The notes beneath the pieces were generated by a model. The model had not been told where the DNA came from, made no database searches, and saw only the letters and a program-made list of their open reading frames with translations. The position numbers and the translations under genes are program-made. From an uncultured Collinsella sp. (GTDB lineage Bacteria; Actinomycetota; Coriobacteriia; Coriobacteriales; Coriobacteriaceae): a stretch of DNA of 64,000 nt. The stretch spans positions 5,748 to 69,747 of the forward strand of contig CAAECW010000117.1 in the NCBI GenBank assembly GCA_900754445.1, read 5' to 3'. Shown in pieces: positions 59,554-64,000 of the stretch (its first letter is position 1; each line of letters opens with the position of its first letter).

Positions 59554-59573
59554 GCGTCGCTAAACTTCCCGCC

Positions 59574-59670
59574 GGAAGCCCCGTCCCCCTACACTGTTTC
59601 CTTTGCGCTCACCTGGCTTCGCCAGAAGTCGCGCCAAGGAAACAGTTCCGGGGGATGGGGCTTCCTTTGT
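59574..59670 (+). terminator. Large nested hairpin after fba
   Basis: GGAAGCCCCGTCCCCC (59574-59589) pairs with GGGGGATGGGGCTTCC (59650-59665), one G-T pair. Inside are ACTGTTTCCTT/AAGGAAACAGT and TGGC/GCCA. TTTGTTT follows. It probably ends fba transcription but its size and internal symmetry also fit an inserted palindromic repeat. The rest of the gap to 59804 shows no gene. Confidence 0.6.
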
Positions 59671-59804
59671 TTAACGCCGCAGGGTTACTGGGCTGAATTT
59701 ATTTATTGACTACCGTTCGGCGGCGTTGATGGCTCCCTTGTTGGGGCTTTCTTTTTATCTCGCTACAATGGGCTTCAAGCGTTCTAGTGACTTGGAGTTT
59801 TGGT

Positions 59805-61238
59805 ATGGCTGTTATTGATGTGCTGCCTTCGGATGGGAAGGTTATTGACGAGGGTCCTGTTGGTTGCTCTGTTGATGTTTGTTGTGATGATTTTCGTCAT
59901 CTCGATATTGGTCTGCCGCCTGAGATTCTTCGACTTAAGGATGCCGGGTATTTGACGCAGGCTGTTGCTGCTTGCGATCGCCTTTTGGAGCAGAACCCTG
60001 AGCCTTCGCTGGCGGCTTGTGTCCGTGCCGAGCGGTATCGCATGCTCGAGACGCCGCTTCATTTTTTGGTGTCGCGCGATCAGGCTATTGCGATGATTCG
60101 CGAGGAGTGGCCAGAGTTTACCGAAGAGCAGTTTGATGACCTGATTAATCGTAAGCGTATTGACTGGCGCTTTATCGATGGCGAGCTGTTCGTTCTCGAC
60201 AACTTCCTCGATTCGCTTCGCGTGTACCCTAAGGAGGTTCCGGGCCTGCGTCCCGATTCTACGGACGGCATCGCGCTGCGTAACCAGATGCTCAGGGAGA
60301 TGGAGTCGCAAAACGGGTTGACTCGTGCCATCACGCTTAAGGCATCCGTGTCTGTCCCCGGGGCTCTGAAGGGAGAAGCTGTTCGCGCGTGGCTACCCGT
60401 TGCCGCCGCCTGTCGTCAACAGTCTCATATCGAGGCTCTCGATATGACGTCGGGGGGTACCGTTGCCTCTGAAAATGTTTCAGCTCGTACTGCCTCTTGG
60501 ACATCTTCGACAGAACATTCATTCTCGGTGACCTATCGCTATCACATCGATGCCGCCTATTGCGATATCTATGGTGGCGCGCTCCCATCGCATACGTGCA
60601 TGGACACGCCACTGCCCGAGGACACTTCCGAGGATCGTCCGCACGTTGCGTTTACGCCGTACTTGCGACAGTTGACGGAGCGTGTTATAGACGGGCTCGA
60701 GGATCCGCTCGATCGCGCTCGTGCTATCTATGATTACCTGACGCAACATATCGACTATCGCTATCAGCCACCGTACCTGCTTTTGGGATCTATTGCCGAC
60801 GACTGTGCGCATTCGCTCCGCGGCGATTGCGGCGTTATGGCGCTCACGTTTATCACCATGTGTCGCATCGCGGGGGTGCCTGCTCGTTGGCAGAGCGGCC
60901 TATATGTTGCGCCCGATTCGGTGGGACCGCACGATTGGGCCGAGTTCTACACACCCCAGACCGGTTGGCTTAACGCCGACGTTTCGTTTGGCTCCTCGGC
61001 ACGCAGGATGGGGGAGGAGTGGCGCCGTCGTCACTACTTTGGCAATCTCGATCCGTGGCGTATGGTGGCCAACGATCGATTCCAGGCTGAGTTTGTGCCT
61101 GCTTTCGATGGTATGCGCGAGGACCCCTATGACAACCAGATGGGCGAGGCCTCGGTTGACGGACGTGGATGTCGTAAGCGGGAGATGTTGCGCAAGGTTG
61201 AGCTTATCGAAATGCTCGAAGTTCCATTTTCGGACTAA
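59805..61238 (+). CDS. Transglutaminase-like domain protein
   Basis: A 477-residue protein without a signal peptide. The C-terminal half has the transglutaminase-like core: SLRGDCGVMALTFITMCRIAGVPAR (catalytic cysteine in GDCG, shown in part), the histidine in PHDWAEFYTPQTGWL and the aspartate in NADVSFG. The first ~180 residues are helical (RLKDAGYLTQAVAACDRLLEQ) and unassigned. Family members are peptidases or cross-linking enzymes; a cytosolic peptidase-like activity is most likely here. ATG at 59805 follows GGAG. It ends 40 bases before a tRNA gene. Confidence 0.85.
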   Translation: MAVIDVLPSDGKVIDEGPVGCSVDVCCDDFRHLDIGLPPEILRLKDAGYLTQAVAACDRLLEQNPEPSLAACVRAERYRMLETPLHFLVSRDQAIAMIREEWPEFTEEQFDDLINRKRIDWRFIDGELFVLDNFLDSLRVYPKEVPGLRPDSTDGIALRNQMLREMESQNGLTRAITLKASVSVPGALKGEAVRAWLPVAAACRQQSHIEALDMTSGGTVASENVSARTASWTSSTEHSFSVTYRYHIDAAYCDIYGGALPSHTCMDTPLPEDTSEDRPHVAFTPYLRQLTERVIDGLEDPLDRARAIYDYLTQHIDYRYQPPYLLLGSIADDCAHSLRGDCGVMALTFITMCRIAGVPARWQSGLYVAPDSVGPHDWAEFYTPQTGWLNADVSFGSSARRMGEEWRRRHYFGNLDPWRMVANDRFQAEFVPAFDGMREDPYDNQMGEASVDGRGCRKREMLRKVELIEMLEVPFSD

Positions 61239-61277
61239 TCAACAGAAAGCTGTGATAAACTAACTCACGCATTACGT

Positions 61278-61364
61278 GCCCGAGTGGCGGAATTGGCAGA
61301 CGCAGTGGACTCAAAATCCACCGTTGGCAACAACGTGCGAGTTCGAGTCTCGCCTCGGGCACCA
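61278..61364 (+). tRNA. tRNA-Leu (anticodon CAA)
   Basis: An 87-base class II tRNA with the 7-bp acceptor GCCCGAG/CTCGGGC, discriminator A and an encoded CCA. The anticodon arm GTGGA-CTCAAAA-TCCAC gives anticodon CAA for codon UUG. The long variable arm and GTTCGAGTC T-loop fit leucine tRNA. Position of the D-arm is normal (GGCGGAATTGGCAGACGC). Confidence 0.93.
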
Positions 61365-61383
61365 TACATGCAAAAGAGCGTTC

Positions 61384-61406
61384 AAGGGGGTCAAGGCCCC
61401 CTTTTT
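61384..61406 (+). terminator. Terminator after tRNA-Leu
   Basis: AAGGGGG (61384-61390) pairs with CCCCCTT (61397-61403) over a 6-base loop, followed by TTT. It ends the tRNA transcript before the infC leader. Confidence 0.75.
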
Positions 61407-61478
61407 CGTGTACGTAATGTGATAGCGCACTATACGTGTTATTATTCGCAAGGCGTTGTTCCCGCAATGCCCTAAAGA

Positions 61479-61608
61479 GGAACCCGAGGGTTCCCACCTT
61501 TTGGCGCCAATGAGCAGCTGACTGGTCATACAACTTAGATTCCCTTCCTCGTATCGAGGATGTCTATGTGTACGACCTGGTTGCAAAGAAGCGCCGGGTT
61601 ATTTTTTT
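61479..61608 (+). promoter_or_regulatory. Leader of the infC-rpmI-rplT operon with attenuator-like hairpins
   Basis: GGAACC/GGTTCC (61479-61494) is followed by CACCTTTT. Then ACCTGG (61575-61580) and CCGGGT (61594-61599) form a stem directly followed by a T7 tract (61602-61608), 20 bases before the infC start. In other bacteria excess L20 binds the leader and stops expression; the layout here fits such control, though I see no L20-binding pseudoknot by eye. Confidence 0.5.
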
Positions 61609-61627
61609 ATGAATGGAGGTAGGGAAA

Positions 61628-62182
61628 ATAGCTAAGTCTGATGACACCCGCATCAACGACGAGATCACTGCATCTTCGTGCCGTTTGATTGGCGTCGATG
61701 GCTCTCAGCTCGGCCTGTTCGCCATCCGCGATGCCCAGCGCGTCGCTGACGATCAGGGTCTCGACCTGGTCGAGATCGCTCCCAACGCGGAGCCGCCGGT
61801 CTGCAAGGTCATGGACTACGGTAAGTTCAAGTACCAGCAGGCCATGAAGGCCAAGGCCGCTCGTAAGAACCAGTCTAAGGTCGAGGTCAAGGAAATGAAG
61901 TTCCGACCCAAGATCGACGTTGGCGATTACGAGACCAAGAAGGGCCACGTTCTGCGTTTCCTCAAGAAGGGCGCACGCGTTAAGATCACCATCATGTTCC
62001 GCGGCCGTGAGATGGCTCACCCGGAGCAGGGTCTTAACGTTCTCGAGCGTCTCGCCGAGGATCTCAAGCCTTACGCTACGGTCGAGTCCAAGCCTAAGAT
62101 GGAAGGCCGTAACATGCTTATGCTGCTCGCCCCGATTAAGGGCGCCTTCGATGAGGATAAAGCGGCAAGCGATACCAAGTAA
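61628..62182 (+). CDS. infC: Translation initiation factor IF-3
   Basis: IF3 binds the 30S subunit and checks start-codon pairing. The protein has the family pattern DDTRINDEITASSCRLIG, LVEIAPNAEPPVCKVMDYGKF (in part), KEMKFRPKIDVGDYETK and MFRGREMAHPEQG. Start choice is unusual: GGAGG (61615-61619) is spaced eight bases before ATA at 61628, while the in-frame ATG at 61613 overlaps that Shine-Dalgarno and is itself preceded by a T tract. Rare infC starts (AUU in E. coli) underlie IF3 autoregulation, so AUA is the best candidate; the ATG would add five residues. It heads the infC-rpmI-rplT operon. Confidence 0.93.
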   Translation: MAKSDDTRINDEITASSCRLIGVDGSQLGLFAIRDAQRVADDQGLDLVEIAPNAEPPVCKVMDYGKFKYQQAMKAKAARKNQSKVEVKEMKFRPKIDVGDYETKKGHVLRFLKKGARVKITIMFRGREMAHPEQGLNVLERLAEDLKPYATVESKPKMEGRNMLMLLAPIKGAFDEDKAASDTK

Positions 62183-62214
62183 CTAGTGTTCTGTAACCGA
62201 TTAAGGAGTATTTC

Positions 62215-62406
62215 ATGCCTAAGATGAAGTCCCACAGCGGCACCAAGAAGCGTTTCCGCAAGACTGGCACCGGCAAGCTTATGCGCGCCAAGGCTTTCAA
62301 GAGCCACATCCTGAGCAAGAAGTCCACCAAGCGTAAGCGTGGCTTCCGTCAGGAGACCGAGATCGCCGCTGCCGACCGCAAGGTCATCAAGTCGCGTCTC
62401 GCCTAA
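62215..62406 (+). CDS. rpmI: Ribosomal protein L35
   Basis: A 63-residue highly basic protein with the full bL35 pattern (PKMKSHSGTKKRFRKTGTGK, then LSKKSTKRKR). AAGGAG precedes ATG 62215. Second gene of the operon. Confidence 0.97.
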   Translation: MPKMKSHSGTKKRFRKTGTGKLMRAKAFKSHILSKKSTKRKRGFRQETEIAAADRKVIKSRLA

Positions 62407-62452
62407 GTTCGCGTTCCCGTTTTTCGTTTTACCGTCTAGGAGTTGATAGAAC

Positions 62453-62812
62453 ATGGCACGTATTAAGCGCGCTGTTGCCGCCAAGAAGAAGCGCCGTACC
62501 GTTATGCACCGTGCGAAGGGTTACTACGGTGCCGCTTCGCGTACTTACAAGCATGCTAAAGAGCAGGTCCAGCACTCCCTGCAGTATCAGTATCGTGATC
62601 GCCGCAACAAGAAGCGCGAGATCCGCTCTCTCTGGATCACCCGCATCAACGCTGCCGCTCGCCTGAACGACATCTCTTACTCTCAGTTCATGCACGGCCT
62701 GAAGGTTGCCGGCATCGAGCTCGACCGCAAGGTTCTGGCTCAGATGGCTTACGAGGACATCGAGTCCTTCAACGAGCTGGCTGCCATTGCCAAGAAGGCT
62801 CTCGAGGCTTAA
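62453..62812 (+). CDS. rplT: Ribosomal protein L20
   Basis: A 119-residue bL20 with the basic N-terminal helix (ARIKRAVAAKKKRRTVMHRA) and conserved YRDRRNKKREIRSLWITRIN. AGGAG precedes ATG 62453. L20 is the usual autorepressor of this operon. A strong terminator follows. Confidence 0.97.
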   Translation: MARIKRAVAAKKKRRTVMHRAKGYYGAASRTYKHAKEQVQHSLQYQYRDRRNKKREIRSLWITRINAAARLNDISYSQFMHGLKVAGIELDRKVLAQMAYEDIESFNELAAIAKKALEA

Positions 62813-62829
62813 TTGCTTCTTGCATCTTA

Positions 62830-62863
62830 AAGGGGCGCTTCCAATCCGGAAGCGCCCCTTTTT
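62830..62863 (+). terminator. Terminator of the infC-rpmI-rplT operon
   Basis: AAGGGGCGCTTCC (62830-62842) and GGAAGCGCCCCTT (62848-62860) make a perfect 13-bp stem with a 5-base loop and a T5 tract. Confidence 0.9.
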
Positions 62864-63084
62864 GATTGATCAGGGATGTGATCGATTTGGGACGTAGCCA
62901 AACCGATCAATTCGATAGCGTCCGAGTTGCAAGAAAGAGCAGGTGGCGTATGTGTCAAAGATTTTTGACACTCTAATCTGCGCGCAGCCATCCGTATGGG
63001 TTTGATTTTGGGATTACGCTTTGCTTGCCGGCTTCTGTTGTGTAGCCGCCCAATAAGAGTTGAGATGCATTCGAAGGGAACGCC

Positions 63085-63693
63085 ATGCAGCTGCCAAAAC
63101 ACCTTAAACAGTATCGACTCGATGCTGGTTTGTCCCAGGAGGATCTTGCAAGGCGCATTTTTGTAACACGTCAGACCATCAGTAATTGGGAGCGCGGTAA
63201 AACGTACCCCGACATCCAGAGTCTCCTACTGCTGTCTGAACAACTGGATGTAACGATTGACGAGCTTGTTAAAGGCGACATTTCAATAATTAGAGAAAGG
63301 GTTGAACGCGATAGGGGCACGCTCTATCGCTTGGGTGCGGGGATGTTGGCTGGGCTTCTTGCGTTTACCGTCTCTATGGCCTGGCTCGTGTGGCAACAAA
63401 ACCACGGGTGGGGGATGGTCCAGTGCGTTCCGACGATGGTGTTGGCAGGCGTCTTTGGTGCTGGCGCAATGTGCTGCGCGCTTGCAGCGGAACATATCAA
63501 GAAGAAGAATGATTTGGTGACGTATCAAGAGATATCCGACTTCTTGGACGGAAAGAAGGCGGACAGCGAAGAGACGAGGACGGGCTGGGCTTATGAGCAT
63601 CCACAGCTTGCGAATGCCATCAAGTTTGCCGCAGCGGCTCTTATTGGACTAATCGTTTTTGAACTCGTTAACGCTGCTATGTCCCATTTCTAA
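63085..63693 (+). CDS. HTH (XRE family) regulator with membrane segments
   Basis: A 202-residue protein. Residues ~5-60 are an Xre-type helix-turn-helix (LPKHLKQYRLDAGLSQED, recognition segment VTRQTISNWERGKTYPD). Three hydrophobic segments follow: residues ~80-100 (GAGMLAGLLAFTVSMAWLVW), ~112-132 (VPTMVLAGVFGAGAMCCALA) and ~178-197 (FAAAALIGLIVFELV). A membrane-bound regulator is likely, similar in layout to the one at 9719 but without its alanine-rich linker. ATG at 63085 follows GAAGGGAACG. The 220-bp gap upstream is otherwise empty of genes. Confidence 0.85.
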   Translation: MQLPKHLKQYRLDAGLSQEDLARRIFVTRQTISNWERGKTYPDIQSLLLLSEQLDVTIDELVKGDISIIRERVERDRGTLYRLGAGMLAGLLAFTVSMAWLVWQQNHGWGMVQCVPTMVLAGVFGAGAMCCALAAEHIKKKNDLVTYQEISDFLDGKKADSEETRTGWAYEHPQLANAIKFAAAALIGLIVFELVNAAMSHF

Positions 63694-63742
63694 TGGGTAT
63701 ACAGCCATTAATGCGGCCGAAGCTTAACCGTTGGAAAACCGA

Positions 63743-63778
63743 AGGGCCGCTCTAATAGGGGGCCGCGGCCCTGTTCTT
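63743..63778 (+). terminator. Terminator after the HTH gene
   Basis: AGGGCCGC (63743-63750) and GCGGCCCT (63764-63771) make an 8-bp stem with GTTCTTTC following. The loop of 13 bases is long. Confidence 0.6.
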
Positions 63779-64000
63779 TCTAGGCTCTCATAGAGAGGGT
63801 CCCATCCTCATTTGTGTAGGAACCGTGGAGTCCCAGATTCCCGCCCCCGGGGCCCCTCCGGTCGGGCAATATATCTCCTTGCCGCGCGGCCCGGTCGAAC
63901 CGGATGAGCCGCGCAGGCGTGCACCTTGAGAACCGGATACTGCGAGGATGGACACACAAGCTGTGTCGCATCCGGGCAGACATCGAACCATTTGAAATGG
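63779..64000 (+). other. Probable leader of a ribosomal RNA operon (16S begins beyond the window)
   Basis: No gene is visible. CTTGAGAACCGGATACTGCG near 63928 resembles the actinobacterial rRNA boxA/boxC-like leader element (TTTGAGAACTCAATAGTG), and the following GGATGGACACACAAGCTGTGTCGCATCC (63955-63980, in part) folds into stems as pre-16S leaders do. The edge reads ACCATTTGAAATGG, a short palindrome. The same sequences also occur in 16S-23S spacers in this group, but a protein gene only 200 bases upstream argues for the leader. Frames crossing the region are GC-rich shadows. Confidence 0.5.

Noticed and set aside
63780..63991. Two ~67-codon minus-strand frames at the right edge
   Set aside because: They cover the probable rRNA leader, overlap each other in different frames and lack ribosome binding sites.

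Overview
This window reads as chromosomal DNA of a high-GC anaerobic actinobacterium of the class Coriobacteriia, most likely Collinsella or a close relative. That assignment is inference from gene repertoire and style: an electron-confurcating lactate dehydrogenase set (FAD dehydrogenase, EtfB, ferredoxin-EtfA), an LAxTG-type wall anchor, a DUF3516 Ski2-like helicase, a single-chain PurL, an infC-rpmI-rplT operon with a probable AUA start, and at the right edge an actinobacterial-looking rRNA leader. Genes are dense on both strands, with short gaps that often hold strong hairpins.

Left part (1-14.2 kb): the 3' part of an aldehyde dehydrogenase, a HIRAN protein, a 59-codon acidic/basic small protein, a metallophosphoesterase, a DUF2130 coiled-coil protein, a Ski2-like helicase, trmB, a Trm9-like methyltransferase, an HTH regulator coupled to a DUF4097 membrane protein, a bacterial Elp3 and a spermidine-synthase-like protein. 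From 14.2 to 19.9 kb on the minus strand lies a three-gene cassette: TerB-domain protein, P-loop ATPase and DEAD/DEAH helicase. It matches the Shango anti-phage system (sngA, sngB, sngC). It is followed by a DUF554 membrane protein and a five-gene minus-strand surface locus (20.8-24.0 kb) of unknown function that includes a tiny LAQTG-anchored protein.

Middle (24.3-41.7 kb): the lactate dehydrogenase/Etf operon, an HD hydrolase, azlCD, a 2-keto-3-deoxygluconate permease, a GGDEF diguanylate cyclase, an EamA exporter, purL, a CPA2 antiporter, a short-chain dehydrogenase and homoserine dehydrogenase. Downstream of the antiporter (39091-39290) sits a regular array of seven 14-bp motifs in alternating orientation, with centres spaced 30/32/30/32/30/32 bp.

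Right part (41.7-64 kb): a relic of a second livK followed by an intact livKHMGF branched-chain amino-acid ABC operon, a secreted or membrane protein with a cytoplasmic zinc ribbon, cutC and a DUF4931 gene, a bile-acid:sodium symporter family gene, a RecJ nuclease fused to a RecQ-like helicase, rel (ppGpp synthetase/hydrolase), an MBL hydrolase, class II fructose-bisphosphate aldolase, a transglutaminase-like protein, tRNA-Leu(CAA), infC-rpmI-rplT with a leader, an HTH membrane protein and a likely rRNA operon leader.

Several intergenic regions carry long palindromes of types that look repeated: two with a GGGACAGG core, a 36-bp inverted pair, a 22-bp near-perfect inverted repeat, and two nested stem-loops. 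No insertion sequence, integrase or CRISPR array was seen.
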